Virus record (IMG/VR): IMGVR_UViG_3300036715_002301
Coordinates: 1 to 23,904 of that record
Length of the DNA stretch: 23,904 nucleotides
Source of the DNA: a virus
Direction: 5' to 3' (one strand)
Shown here: one piece after another, positions 15,472-23,904 of the stretch
How positions within the stretch are numbered: position 1 is the first letter of the stretch
Layout of the letters: each line of letters begins with the position of its first letter
Made by a program: the position numbers and the translations under genes
Notes under the pieces: generated by a model
The model's database searches: none
What the model saw: only the letters and a program-made list of their open reading frames with translations
What the model was told of the DNA's origin: nothing

Positions 15472-16938
15472 ATGACGACACTTAACGATTATGCAGGAGA
15501 AGGATTCTTGGGCGGAGAAAACGACGGCCAAATCGAACTTCAAAAAGCAATGCAGGCTGGTGCTATTACCGGTCGCGATACGACAGGACAAACTCTTTCA
15601 CAAGAGCCCCTTAAAGCTGAGAGCTTAGAGAAAACTCTCAAACTTCTTGAATACAGAGCTTCTGACATCAAGTTAATGAATTTGATGCCGAAACTGACAG
15701 CTTACAATACAGTAGAGGAGTTCTTACAACTTTCTTCTTATGGTAGCCAAAGAGGAGGTTTCTACGATGAAGGTGAACTTTCTGACGTAGAAGATTCTCA
15801 ATACATCAGACGTTCCGAGCTAGTGAAATACATGCAAGTAACCGGTGAGGTAACTATGCAAGCTCAAATGGTACGTTCTTATGTAGATGCAATGAGACAA
15901 GAGGTTGAAAACAAAATGATGTGGATCATGAGATTGGCTAACAAGTCATTGACTCACTCTGACTCAGAGGTGATTCCACAACAATTCAACTCGATCTACA
16001 AACAGCACGCTTCTGTAGGAATAACACAAGATTACTTGTATGCTACGTTTGAAGCTTACTACAATGCCGAAGTAGTAGTGGATTTGAGAGGTGCTTCTTT
16101 GAAACAAGGAGATGTAGAAGACGCTGCTGTAAAAGTAGATGCTAACTACGGAAACGTATCTCACCTTGTAGCTCCAACTACAGTGATCTCAGCTTTCGCT
16201 AAAGATTACTACCAAACTCAAAGAATCATGATGAATGGTGGATTTGACGGTGGAGTGAATACAGTGCCAAAAGTGATTTCAACCACACTTGGAGATGTTC
16301 AGTTGGTTTCTGACAAATTTATGAAAACTGATCCTTCAAGATTAAGCACAACTCCAGCAACTTCTGTTAAAGCGCCTGCAGCACCGGTTATCAGTGGCAT
16401 CACTGTTCCAGCAGATGTGAACGCTAAGTTTAAAGCAGCAGAAGTAGGAAACGTTTACTATGCTGTTTCAGCTGTGAACAGATACGGAGAATCAAACATC
16501 ACTATTCACCCAACTGCGGTAACGTTAGCGGTAGGTAGTGCAGCTCAGATTGCATTCACTCAAGGGGTTGGTTCAATCTCAGCTAGTGGATTTGTAGTGT
16601 ATAGAACTAAAGTTACTGTAGCAGGATCTGCCGCAGGATTAGAGTTCTTCCCAATCTTCTCAGTTTCTGAATCTGGAAGAGCTAGTGGATACCAAGGAGC
16701 TGCAGCAGGAGCTGTGAGAGATGCAGGATACTTCTTGCCTGATACAGAGCAAGCTTTTGTAACTGACATCAACGACGAGGTAATGTCGTTCAAACAGTTG
16801 GCTCCTATTTCTAAATTGGACTTAGCGGTTCAATCGATGAGTAGAAGATTCATCTGCTTCTTATTTGGTACACCACAAGTGTATGCTCCTAAGAAAATTG
16901 TGAGATTCATCAACGTTGGTAAGAAATATACTACATAA
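15472..16938 (+). CDS. Major capsid protein with Ig/FN3-like insertion, 488 aa
   Basis: An HK97-fold-type capsid protein by motif and place. The N-terminal ELQKAMQAGAITGRDTTGQ and ASDIKLMNLMPKLTAYNTVEE...QLSSYGSQRGGFYDEGELSD segments are typical of a large family of tailed-phage capsids. The body continues with VENKMMWIMRLANKSLTHSD and the closing RRFICFLFGTPQVYAPKKIV. Residues about 300-405 (KAPAAPVISGITVPAD ... IFSVSESGRASG) read as an Ig/FN3-like beta domain with the phrase VYYAVSAVNRYGES, likely exposed on the capsid surface. It follows the protease-scaffold gene by 62 bases and is followed by a strong terminator. Codon choice is clean and uniform, fitting high expression. An N-terminal cleavage site is not evident. 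Confidence 0.88.
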   Translation: MTTLNDYAGEGFLGGENDGQIELQKAMQAGAITGRDTTGQTLSQEPLKAESLEKTLKLLEYRASDIKLMNLMPKLTAYNTVEEFLQLSSYGSQRGGFYDEGELSDVEDSQYIRRSELVKYMQVTGEVTMQAQMVRSYVDAMRQEVENKMMWIMRLANKSLTHSDSEVIPQQFNSIYKQHASVGITQDYLYATFEAYYNAEVVVDLRGASLKQGDVEDAAVKVDANYGNVSHLVAPTTVISAFAKDYYQTQRIMMNGGFDGGVNTVPKVISTTLGDVQLVSDKFMKTDPSRLSTTPATSVKAPAAPVISGITVPADVNAKFKAAEVGNVYYAVSAVNRYGESNITIHPTAVTLAVGSAAQIAFTQGVGSISASGFVVYRTKVTVAGSAAGLEFFPIFSVSESGRASGYQGAAAGAVRDAGYFLPDTEQAFVTDINDEVMSFKQLAPISKLDLAVQSMSRRFICFLFGTPQVYAPKKIVRFINVGKKYTT

Positions 16939-16962
16939 GTACACCTAACCAATAGTTCATAC

Positions 16963-16998
16963 AAAGCATCTACTGAATTAAAGGTAGATGCTTTTGTT
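16963..16998 (+). terminator. Rho-independent terminator after the capsid gene
   Basis: AAAGCATCTAC (16963-16973) and GTAGATGCTTT (16984-16994) form a perfect 11-bp stem with a 10-nt loop, followed by TGTTATTT. It begins 24 bases after the capsid stop. It would limit read-through into the neck genes and stabilise capsid mRNA. Confidence 0.85.
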
Positions 16999-17056
16999 AT
17001 TTAAACTGAGAAGCATTAAATTTCCTTCTCATTATTTAATCTTTAAAACACTAAAA

Positions 17057-17524
17057 ATGGCAAAGTTAAAAACAGAAGAACAGTACAAATTTGGTCAAAC
17101 GAACATTATCCCTTTCGCAGGGGAGGTGCAGATTTCAGACAAAGGAATTATCGAAGTAGATGACGACGTCGCTCAAGATATTGTCAACAGCAATATTGGG
17201 TTTTCGTTCGCTGAAGAAGGTCAAGGAGGCCCAGTAAAGGGACCTACTGACGAAGAACTAGGCGACAACCTAGGACAACAAGAGTCTGACGACCTTAGTA
17301 AGCAAGATCAAGATGACTTAGGAAAACAAGAGCCTAACGAAGAAGAAGAAATTGAAAAAGCGGAGGTGCAAAACACTCAACCGTCATTGGAAGACGTTAA
17401 GGCCGAACTAGACAAAAGTATTTTAGCTGAATTGAAAGAGTTGGCTAAACCATTCCCATCTGCAGAGTGGAGAAATCTTGCAAAGGCAGAGCTGATTGAT
17501 TATTTAGCTTCTAAAACAGTTTAA
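17057..17524 (+). CDS. Acidic protein with C-terminal HeH/LEM-like domain, 155 aa
   Basis: I chose ATG 17057 (leader TTAAAACACTAAAA) because the in-frame ATG at 16988 lies within the terminator's 3' arm and would add a non-conserved-looking basic lead. Residues 1-55 form a small beta-rich domain (FGQTNIIPFAGEVQISDKGI-IEV). Residues 60-115 are a very acidic Gln/Asp/Glu linker (DDLSKQDQDDLGKQE). Residues about 120-153 are a helix-extended-helix motif (LAELKELAKPFPSAEWRNLA-KAELIDYL), as in small phage head or neck proteins after the capsid gene. Probably a head decoration, fibre or accessory protein. The next gene starts 2 bases after the stop. Confidence 0.72.
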   Translation: MAKLKTEEQYKFGQTNIIPFAGEVQISDKGIIEVDDDVAQDIVNSNIGFSFAEEGQGGPVKGPTDEELGDNLGQQESDDLSKQDQDDLGKQEPNEEEEIEKAEVQNTQPSLEDVKAELDKSILAELKELAKPFPSAEWRNLAKAELIDYLASKTV

Positions 17525-17526
17525 AA

Positions 17527-18375
17527 ATGCCACAGATAACCTTGGTTTGCAATAGCGTTAAAGACACCGCAACAGTAATTGTTTCGGTAGAGGATCTCAA
17601 AAAGAAATATCTCTTTGGTATTCCGCTTGAAAAAGATGGAGTACCAATGCCTGATGAGTTATTTGAGAATTTCATAGACGTTGCTACACAGCAGATAGAA
17701 ATGCTCCTCAACTTAAAGTTAAGGCAAGCCGAGATTACTGAACAAAAAGACTTTCGCTACGACGATTGGGTGAGAAACAGTTACGTTAAAGCATCGTATC
17801 CCGTAGTATGTGCGCTGTCTTTAGATGGATTTTTAGGAACGACAAAACAAGCGTCATATCCGAAAAATTGGCTAGTAAGCAGAAAGACAAGTGACGACAA
17901 ATTATATTCAAGAATCCTGTATATGGTTCCCGTTTACAATGGAAGTGCGGGTAATCAAAATTCAATAATCACATCGGGAGTTGTGCCGAATCTTAATTGG
18001 TTCGCTAGACAAAGCCACATTCCAGGATATTGGACTTTGAAATACATCACAGGATGGAGTGCAATTCCTTCCGAAATAATAGACGCTATTTGTAAGATTG
18101 CTACTCTGCAAATATTAGCTGTAGTAAGCGATATGCTTATGGGTAGTGGAAGCTCTCAAATCCAAGGATCAGGTGTAGGATGGGGAATTAGTTCTAAATC
18201 AATCAGTATCGATGGACTATCACAGTCTTTATCAAGTACAGCTCCACAAGGAGGAATATTTGGAGCGAGAACAAAGCAATACCAAGCAGCATTAGGAGAC
18301 ACTTCGGGTAAAAATCCTGGAGAATTACAAAACTTGATCGATTATTATAAAGATATCAACTGGATTTCAGCATAG
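17527..18375 (+). CDS. Head-tail connector (adaptor)-like protein, 282 aa
   Basis: Position right after the capsid block, plus an N-terminal helical segment (DELFENFIDVATQQIEMLLNL), Trp/Tyr-rich beta stretches (NLNWFARQSHIPGYWTLKYI) and TGWSAIPSEIIDAICKIATL followed by a hydrophobic helix, fit the adaptor proteins that dock under the portal (HK97 gp6 / SPP1 gp15 role). The SSSQIQGSGVGWGISSKSIS segment is Gly/Ser-rich and flexible. The last A of the TAG stop region overlaps the next gene's GTG (TAGTG). Specific family membership is not proven. Confidence 0.65.
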   Translation: MPQITLVCNSVKDTATVIVSVEDLKKKYLFGIPLEKDGVPMPDELFENFIDVATQQIEMLLNLKLRQAEITEQKDFRYDDWVRNSYVKASYPVVCALSLDGFLGTTKQASYPKNWLVSRKTSDDKLYSRILYMVPVYNGSAGNQNSIITSGVVPNLNWFARQSHIPGYWTLKYITGWSAIPSEIIDAICKIATLQILAVVSDMLMGSGSSQIQGSGVGWGISSKSISIDGLSQSLSSTAPQGGIFGARTKQYQAALGDTSGKNPGELQNLIDYYKDINWISA

Positions 18376-19511
18376 TGGACAAAACATTTATAACATCACC
18401 TCCTAGAGCGGATTTGCACAAGAGAGAATTCGACACATTAATCCACCAAAAGGGGAGAGATGTACTATTGGAGACTGCGCTACAATGTCCGTGCAAATCC
18501 CCATCAACAAACCAACAAAGCGATTGTAATAATTGTGGAGGTACGGGTTGGGTATTTATCAATCCAAGGAAAACGCGAATGGTGCTTACTGCAATAAATG
18601 CAGTGACTGAATTTCGCCCATGGTCAGAGGAGTTGAGAGGTACCGTAAATATAACAGCTCACGTTGAAGATCAAATGTCTATAATGGACAGAATCACAGC
18701 ACTTGATGGAGAGTCTATTCACAACGAAGTGCTCTTTATAAAGAAAAGAGGCAGTGTTTATTTCTGCTACACCACATATAATATAAAGAACCTATTATAC
18801 ATCGGACTATACGTTTCGCAAAAACAACCACTTAAAAGATTGGTATTGAATGTAGATTATGTAATAGTTGACAATGTTGTAAGATTCAGTGAATCATTTA
18901 TATTAGCAAACACTACCAACTTTGTTTCCGGAGAGTCTTCATCGATAACAATAAGATATCAACACGCTCCACAGTTTCACGTTATTGAAATGAAGAGAGA
19001 TACAATGCAGACGTACGTTTGGAGTGGAGGAGTGGAGAACAATCAGAATATGCCTGTTTCAGCTATGGCGAGGAGATCTCACTATCAATTAAGTGCTGAA
19101 AACTTATCAGGAGATCGCTTTATCAACAACTCATATCTTGATGAGGATGGAAGACAAGAGAGCGTAGTGATACAGACGTTTGCGACAAATTCCGACTTCT
19201 ACTTAACGCAGGGAGATAATTTCAACTACGTATTAAGTATAGTTCAGCAAGGTCAAGCGATAGACATTACCGCTCGAACTTATAAAATTCAAGTAAGAGA
19301 CATAAATAACGCTGTTGTATTCGAGTTTATTCAAGGAGTAGATCTAAACATCATTGCGCCTAATTTCATTTCATTAATCAAGTCTATACAGCAGACTACA
19401 GTGATGATTCCTGGCATATATTCTTACGACTTGCAAGAACAGATAGGCAACGCACAGATAGAGACGATTTTATCAGGCAAATTCATTGTAGTACAACAAC
19501 AAACAGTATAA
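18375..19511 (+). CDS. Neck protein with zinc knuckle and C-terminal beta domain, 378 aa
   Basis: It starts at GTG 18375, sharing one base with the upstream TAG; no better ATG occurs near. Residues 38-56 carry CPCK...CNNCGGTGW (C38, C40, C51, C54), a rubredoxin/DnaJ-like zinc knuckle seen in some phage neck proteins. Residues 60-260 are mostly beta. Residues about 270-378 (DFYLTQGDNFNYVLSIVQQG ... ITARTYKIQVRD) resemble the BppU-type/tail-fibre N-terminal Ig-like domain, so a virion connector carrying or binding a fibre is plausible. It lies 3 bases before the next gene. Confidence 0.65.
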   Translation: MDKTFITSPPRADLHKREFDTLIHQKGRDVLLETALQCPCKSPSTNQQSDCNNCGGTGWVFINPRKTRMVLTAINAVTEFRPWSEELRGTVNITAHVEDQMSIMDRITALDGESIHNEVLFIKKRGSVYFCYTTYNIKNLLYIGLYVSQKQPLKRLVLNVDYVIVDNVVRFSESFILANTTNFVSGESSSITIRYQHAPQFHVIEMKRDTMQTYVWSGGVENNQNMPVSAMARRSHYQLSAENLSGDRFINNSYLDEDGRQESVVIQTFATNSDFYLTQGDNFNYVLSIVQQGQAIDITARTYKIQVRDINNAVVFEFIQGVDLNIIAPNFISLIKSIQQTTVMIPGIYSYDLQEQIGNAQIETILSGKFIVVQQQTV

Positions 19512-19514
19512 ACT

Positions 19515-19841
19515 ATGCAGACTACAAGAACGATGGTTATCGAAAGAGATCTGCCAGTTGAAGTGGATCCAATGGCGTCTGTTAAAACAATACAGAGACA
19601 GCCTAGTTATTTGCCAAATACAGTAGGATTAGATTTACCACTCAATATAGAGTTTGATGGACAAGTACTATTCAATATCTTTGAAACACCGGTTCAATCG
19701 AACTTATTCATTAATAATTCAACATACTTTGAGGGAGAGAGTTATATAATTCAAAACACATCAGGGAGTTGGAAGTTGCAGTGGCTAAATGAGTTTGAAT
19801 TAACATTAACTGACACAATCGTTTTAAGAAAATATCAATAA
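19515..19841 (+). CDS. Hypothetical phage structural protein, 108 aa
   Basis: The family is not recognised. A compact beta-rich sequence (NTVGLDLPLNIEFDGQVLFN, then SGSWKLQWLNEFELTLTDTI) with no signal or membrane segment. It starts 3 bases after the neck gene stop and ends 17 bases before the fibre-like group, suggesting a connector or fibre-attachment role; this is inference. Confidence 0.65.
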   Translation: MQTTRTMVIERDLPVEVDPMASVKTIQRQPSYLPNTVGLDLPLNIEFDGQVLFNIFETPVQSNLFINNSTYFEGESYIIQNTSGSWKLQWLNEFELTLTDTIVLRKYQ

Positions 19842-19858
19842 TCTAAAAAAACACAACC

Positions 19859-20644
19859 ATGACAGACGGGAAACAAATAAAAGATGGCACAATTACCGAA
19901 GCTAAAATAGCAGCCTTGCCAACAACTCCTTCAGGGGCAAATTCGCCAGCAAGTAAAACCTACGTTGATACACAACTAGCGCAATCCATCAACAACCAAG
20001 ATTGGAAAGCATCAGTTAGAGCAGCATCAGCAGCAAATATTGTTGTAGCTTCTCCAGGCGCAACAATTGGAGGTGTATCGATGAATACAAGTGACCGTGT
20101 ATTATTATACGGTCAATCTACAGGATCACAAAACTGGATTTACATTTGGAATGGAGCATCTACTCCAATGACAAGAGCAACGGATTCTGACGGCAATTCA
20201 GAAGTAACTCCACAAGCAGCTGTTTCGGTAGAAGAAGGAGCTGACGCCAATAAGTCTTTCCGAATCACTAATACTGGAGCGATAATCGTCGGAACTACTA
20301 CAATTGTAGTAGCTAATTTTGTTACTTTAACAAGTGCAAATCCAAGTGTAAGCAATAAGTTTATGGCAGCGAGTGTAACCACTACTAACGGAGATGTTGC
20401 GTGTGTGACAGGTATGATTTCGACACCAAATAATGGAAGCTTTGTGAAAGTGACTATCAATGGCGACGAACCGGAAATTGGAGATGGAGTAAAAACTAAA
20501 GACTGTTATTTTAGTGGAGATGCAGGAGCGACAGCCAAAGCGTTTACTACTATAATAGCAGGAGACAAACTGTATTGGAATGGCAGTATTGCTGGGTATC
20601 AACTAGCGATAACAGATAAAATATCATTTGAATACAATGTATAA
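19859..20644 (+). CDS. Tail/head-fibre-like protein, 261 aa
   Basis: The start MTDGKQIKDGTITEAKI and following SPASKTYVDTQLAQSI are typical of short phage fibre N-termini, leading into DWKASVRAASAANIVVASPG, VLLYGQSTG and WNGASTPMTRATDSDGNSEV, a pattern common in many phage fibre proteins with a repeated beta organisation. The C-terminal half is a Thr/Gly/Val-rich beta domain with CVTGMISTPNNGSFVKVTIN. It probably forms a trimeric receptor-binding or head fibre. Its stop shares one base with the next ATG (TAATG). Confidence 0.75.
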   Translation: MTDGKQIKDGTITEAKIAALPTTPSGANSPASKTYVDTQLAQSINNQDWKASVRAASAANIVVASPGATIGGVSMNTSDRVLLYGQSTGSQNWIYIWNGASTPMTRATDSDGNSEVTPQAAVSVEEGADANKSFRITNTGAIIVGTTTIVVANFVTLTSANPSVSNKFMAASVTTTNGDVACVTGMISTPNNGSFVKVTINGDEPEIGDGVKTKDCYFSGDAGATAKAFTTIIAGDKLYWNGSIAGYQLAITDKISFEYNV

Positions 20645-21006
20645 TGGACGGCAAACAGGTAAAGAATAAAGCTAATCCAACGGGAACTGGTAAGTATCTC
20701 AACGAGTCAGGAGCGTACGTTAATTTGCCTACAGCGGGTTCGCCTACAGTGACTGAGGTTGAAGTAGATTTTGGCGAAGAGCAATTTTCCAAGACATTTA
20801 CTATTACCGACGCTCTATCGACGGTGACGTCTAAAATACTCTGCTTCCCAAGTCCCAATCCAGGAACAGATAGAATAGGGAACGATTGGGAGTTGGAAGT
20901 GCCAAGCATAATCGCAGTGGCAGATGAAGGATTTTTCAATGTCACAATCTCCTTTAATGACATCGTGTCAGGAAAAAGAAAAATATATTATCAAATAATC
21001 AATTAA
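20644..21006 (+). CDS. Fibre-associated protein, 120 aa
   Basis: It begins MDGKQVKNKANPTGTGKYLN, echoing the MTDGKQIKDG start of the previous gene, so the two share an N-terminal attachment motif. The rest (VTEVEVDFGEEQFSKTFTIT, DIVSGKRKIYYQIIN) is a single beta domain recurrent in phage structural proteins. Translationally coupled to the previous gene by a one-base overlap. Probable fibre tip or fibre partner. Confidence 0.7.
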   Translation: MDGKQVKNKANPTGTGKYLNESGAYVNLPTAGSPTVTEVEVDFGEEQFSKTFTITDALSTVTSKILCFPSPNPGTDRIGNDWELEVPSIIAVADEGFFNVTISFNDIVSGKRKIYYQIIN

Positions 21007-21017
21007 AACAAAACATC

Positions 21018-22463
21018 ATGGCATATTTCGATTTTTTGGGAGGAGGAAAAGCTAAAGGAGATTCCACGTTTGGAGCTTTATTTACAAGACTCTTAGATTC
21101 CGCTGGTAACAATGTAAGTAAAAAGCATCGTCAAGCAATACCTATAGCTCAAGAAGGGTTAATGGTAATGGGTAAGAATGATGACATTGCCACATTTTTA
21201 AGAACCGACAGAAAAGGAAATTTACTTACAGGAAATTACATTCCTGAGCTTATAGAAAACTTTGAAGGGGCTACTGTTAATGTCCAAAAGTGGACTGCAA
21301 CATCAACAACCTTTGCACCAACTCAAGCAACTGGTAATGGATACTTATTTAATCCAGCTGCAAGTGTGGCTGCAAATGCAGTTTCTATATTGCAATCCCA
21401 ACGTTTATTTTATAAGTTTACTCGGGTTCCGCTGCAGTTAAAATCTAGGATAAGAGCTAACATTGTTACAAATAGTGTAATGGATTTAGGTTTTGGAATT
21501 CCTGCTACAACGACATTGATTGTTCCAAACGGTGTAGCAGTTAGATGTATAAATGGTTTATGGTACGCTGTTATAACATCAAACAGTGTTGAATTAACTA
21601 CAGCAAATATTAACGATTATGCTACAGGATTAGTGCAATTAAACACAGCGAATTTAAACGCAGAATTTTATGTAGTTGACATTATTACAGATGACGATAA
21701 TCTTGTGGTAACAATACAAAACACGCAAACAGGTATAATGGTAGGATATGCTGTTTTACAAGTGCCATTGTCAGCACTGAAAATGTTTGCAGCAACGGCT
21801 TTGCCTGTTTATCACAGAGTGTACAATAGTGCTGTCGCTCCTGCACAAGCTCCAAACTTAAACATTGCAGAAATGCAAGTAATGAGTTTGGATGTAAACA
21901 TTCAAATGGATGCCTCACAAATAGCTGGTAATTTAGGTTTAACAGCAGGAAGAAATCCATTTACTGGAGCGCAATTAGAAAACCATACAAATTCAACCGC
22001 TCCCACTTCTGCTACGCTATCGAACACGACTGCAGGTTACACAACACTAGGAGGAAAGTTTCAATTTGCAGCAGTAGCGGGAGCTGTTACAGACTATGCT
22101 TTATTTGGTTTTACTGTTCCAGCGGGCTCTAAATTTTTATGTGAAGGTATTCATATAGAATTATATAATACAGTTGTTGCGGTTGCTACAACTCCAACTA
22201 TTTTTGAGTGGGCAATGGGACTTAATAGTTCTGCTGTATCTCTTGCTACTGCAAATGTTATAAGAAGACAAGTTGGATGCCAAAACTTTCAAATAGGTGC
22301 TGGCGTAGGAGCTTGTGCAACTCCATTAGATGTAAACTTTATAACACCAGAAGTTGTGGAGTCGGGTAGGTTTGTTCACGTCATATTGACTATTCCAGTG
22401 GGAACAGCCACATCTACTGAAATATTTAGAGGGCAGGTTTTAATTAAAGGAAGATTTATATAA
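21018..22463 (+). CDS. Large virion or fibre-like protein, 481 aa
   Basis: The first 60 residues (DFLGGGKAKGDSTFGALFTR, AIPIAQEGLMVMGKNDD) look like a virion attachment segment. The long remainder is Ala/Thr/Asn/Val-rich beta sequence (TTANINDYATGLVQLNTANL, GFTVPAGSKFLCEG). No enzyme motif seen. From about 21280 on, codons are more AT-rich (TTA, AAT, ACA, GTT) than in the genes on either side, suggesting that the distal domain was exchanged, as receptor-binding parts often are. Leader: TTAAAACAAAACATC. Confidence 0.72.
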   Translation: MAYFDFLGGGKAKGDSTFGALFTRLLDSAGNNVSKKHRQAIPIAQEGLMVMGKNDDIATFLRTDRKGNLLTGNYIPELIENFEGATVNVQKWTATSTTFAPTQATGNGYLFNPAASVAANAVSILQSQRLFYKFTRVPLQLKSRIRANIVTNSVMDLGFGIPATTTLIVPNGVAVRCINGLWYAVITSNSVELTTANINDYATGLVQLNTANLNAEFYVVDIITDDDNLVVTIQNTQTGIMVGYAVLQVPLSALKMFAATALPVYHRVYNSAVAPAQAPNLNIAEMQVMSLDVNIQMDASQIAGNLGLTAGRNPFTGAQLENHTNSTAPTSATLSNTTAGYTTLGGKFQFAAVAGAVTDYALFGFTVPAGSKFLCEGIHIELYNTVVAVATTPTIFEWAMGLNSSAVSLATANVIRRQVGCQNFQIGAGVGACATPLDVNFITPEVVESGRFVHVILTIPVGTATSTEIFRGQVLIKGRFI

Positions 22464-22472
22464 CGCGACTAA

Positions 22473-23282
22473 ATGATTGTACCAATAGTCATAGACACCC
22501 AAGACATGATGAGTCAGTTTTCTTTAACTAGGAATCAGGTCGACGATGTGTGTGATAATTTAGCTAAAACATTAGCTGCAAGGTATGCTCAAGAATTAGA
22601 GAAGAGCGCTCAAAGAGAGTTGCATCAAACGAGACAAAGATACATTCGCAACATTAAAGTCGTTGATAGTGGAAGATTAGAAGGCACTGTGATGCTAGAT
22701 TATTCTAAAGATCGCATGGTGCAGATGTTAGAAGAAGGAGCGTCAGCTTTCGACATGAAAGACGGATTATTGAATGGGCCAAGAGCTAAGATTACCAAGA
22801 AAGGTAAAAGATATAACACTGTTCCATTCAGAATTGGCAATCCAAATGCGGTAGCAGATGCAGATGTGTTCTCGGGAACTTTACCTAAGTCAGTTTACAA
22901 AGCAATTAGAGAGATACCTCAAACAATTCCTGTAGCAGGAGGCGGAATGAGAACTGCAGGAATCAGTCCAATGCAACTACCTAGTGCGTTTTCTCAAGCA
23001 GGATCTCGCAAAAGCATTGTTGATTCCGCAGGTAAAGTATTGTTCAAAGAATATGAGCATAAAACATCTATCTATGCAGGAGTGGTTCAACAAAGCGATC
23101 CAACTACAGGACAGAATAGGTATTTTAGCTTTAGGAGAGTGAGCGAGAAATCAGACCCCGATGCATTTATCCATCCAGGAATCGAACAACACAACTTGAT
23201 ACAGAAGACCTTAGGCGAATTTGATCAAACCAAAGAACTATCTAACGCCCTCGATATAGAGTGGCAAAAATTAGGATTTTAA
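22473..23282 (+). CDS. Neck / tail-completion-like protein (HK97 gp10-like), 269 aa
   Basis: The N-terminal half has helices (LTRNQVDDVCDNLAKTLAAR and KSAQRELHQTRQRYIRNI) and the phrase MVQMLEEGASAFDMKDGLLN-GPRAKI, which resembles the HK97-gp10-like/neck family where a helix precedes GxxxYDMK-type loops. It has a conserved-looking NTVPFRIG and a C-terminal FSFRRVSEKSDPDAFIHPGI with a His/Pro loop. It probably joins head and tail. It follows the fibre-like genes by 9 bases and precedes the next neck gene by 1. Confidence 0.68.
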   Translation: MIVPIVIDTQDMMSQFSLTRNQVDDVCDNLAKTLAARYAQELEKSAQRELHQTRQRYIRNIKVVDSGRLEGTVMLDYSKDRMVQMLEEGASAFDMKDGLLNGPRAKITKKGKRYNTVPFRIGNPNAVADADVFSGTLPKSVYKAIREIPQTIPVAGGGMRTAGISPMQLPSAFSQAGSRKSIVDSAGKVLFKEYEHKTSIYAGVVQQSDPTTGQNRYFSFRRVSEKSDPDAFIHPGIEQHNLIQKTLGEFDQTKELSNALDIEWQKLGF

Positions 23283-23283
23283 A

Positions 23284-23904
23284 ATGGAAGACAAGGCGAT
23301 TATTCCCGAATTTATACTACTCCACGCAATTAAAACAGGCCTGCAGTTTATTAAGCAAGACTACGACATGCAATTGGCAGCGCAGACTGTAGATAACAGC
23401 TATCTGCATCGCATCTGTCATTCGGTTGGAATAGAGCGGTACAACTACCTTGATCAAGCTATGACAGTGTTATTCAGAGATGAAGATCACCCTCGCAAAA
23501 TAAAGGTCGACTTGATGTACAATATGGATTTCGATAAAGTGCCAAGCATTTACATTACACTACCAGGAGAGCAGCACGGACAGAACGCGCTATCAATAGA
23601 GCAAGACACTGAACCGTATTATAATTTAGATGTCGACGATCAAGTGACAGGAACTGTAGCTAATATGACGAGAAGAAAGAACGCTAATTATGGAATATAT
23701 ATCACTAGCGACAATGCGACAGAAGCCACTCTACTTTATTATATATTAGATTGCTTAATCATATCAATGACCACTCATCTCGCTTTAAGTGGATTGTATA
23801 ACATCACTCAAGGAGGACAAGATATTCAACTTGACAGCGAGAAGATTCCTAAAAATTTATTCATCAAAGCTCTAACTATAGGATTGCAATACTATCGTAG
23901 CGCT
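23284..23904 (+). CDS. Neck or tail-terminator-like protein, partial (207 aa to window edge)
   Basis: ATG 23284 opens a frame that runs to the window end without a stop. The visible part begins MEDKAIIPEFILLHAIKTGL and includes RICHSVGIERYNYLDQAMTV and TRRKNANYGIYITSDNATEA, mixed alpha/beta, with a Leu-rich helix (LLYYILDCLIISM) near the end. The family is not recognised. Its position one base after the gp10-like gene suggests a tail completion or terminator protein. Confidence 0.65.
   Translation, partial: MEDKAIIPEFILLHAIKTGLQFIKQDYDMQLAAQTVDNSYLHRICHSVGIERYNYLDQAMTVLFRDEDHPRKIKVDLMYNMDFDKVPSIYITLPGEQHGQNALSIEQDTEPYYNLDVDDQVTGTVANMTRRKNANYGIYITSDNATEATLLYYILDCLIISMTTHLALSGLYNITQGGQDIQLDSEKIPKNLFIKALTIGLQYYRSA

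Noticed and set aside
16988-17056. Earlier start for the HeH-domain protein
   Set aside because: This ATG is inside the 3' arm of the capsid terminator; ATG 17057 has a typical A-rich leader.

Overview
The window is a phage (or prophage) late region from a host in the Bacteroidota, most likely a flavobacterium. Nearly every gene lies on the + strand and is tightly packed. Leaders before start codons are A-rich and lack a GGAGG-type Shine-Dalgarno. Two signal peptides end in the 'AQ' pattern common in flavobacteria, and the DNA is AT-rich. No terminase, tape measure or integrase is visible, so lifestyle and morphology cannot be decided here.

Layout. 1-3210 (end of a probable portal gene and head genes): the 3' end of the upstream gene; a 613-aa protein built from repeated LEKGG modules and charged helices, followed by what looks like a programmed -1 frameshift into a 106-aa extension; and a MuF-type minor head protein. 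3249-4529: three small genes of unknown role. 4541-8730: a 1331-aa fibre-like protein with a Sec signal peptide, a period-17 repeat, a predicted six-bladed beta-propeller and a tandem C-terminal duplication, plus a 63-aa exported partner. 8735-10719: a small zinc-finger-like protein and a probable lysis cassette (small membrane protein, terminator, XhlA-like membrane protein, N-acetylmuramoyl-L-alanine amidase, spanin-like protein). 10719-13443: an 817-aa multidomain protein (Nudix hydrolase, LEKGG module, kinase-like fold, DUF3626-like/ART-like C-terminus) and a 94-aa unknown gene. 13433-17524: prohead protease fused to a ferritin/Dps-like domain and an acidic scaffold-like part with 17 consecutive Asp, then the major capsid protein with an Ig/FN3-like insertion, a terminator, and an acidic HeH-domain protein. 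17527-23904: head-tail connection genes, interrupted by a group of fibre-like genes (19859-22463), continuing past the window edge.

How it fits together. Portal, MuF, protease-scaffold, capsid and connector genes form the head-assembly set; the amidase and membrane proteins release progeny; the fibres and secreted proteins probably concern the cell surface. The most unusual parts are a canonical GGGAAAG slippery heptamer with a downstream hairpin at the end of the LEKGG-repeat gene, the sharing of LEKGG modules between that protein and the Nudix/kinase/ART-like protein (possible packaged or processed cargo), and a Dps-like domain inside the protease-scaffold polyprotein. All assignments are from reading the sequence; no database search was run.
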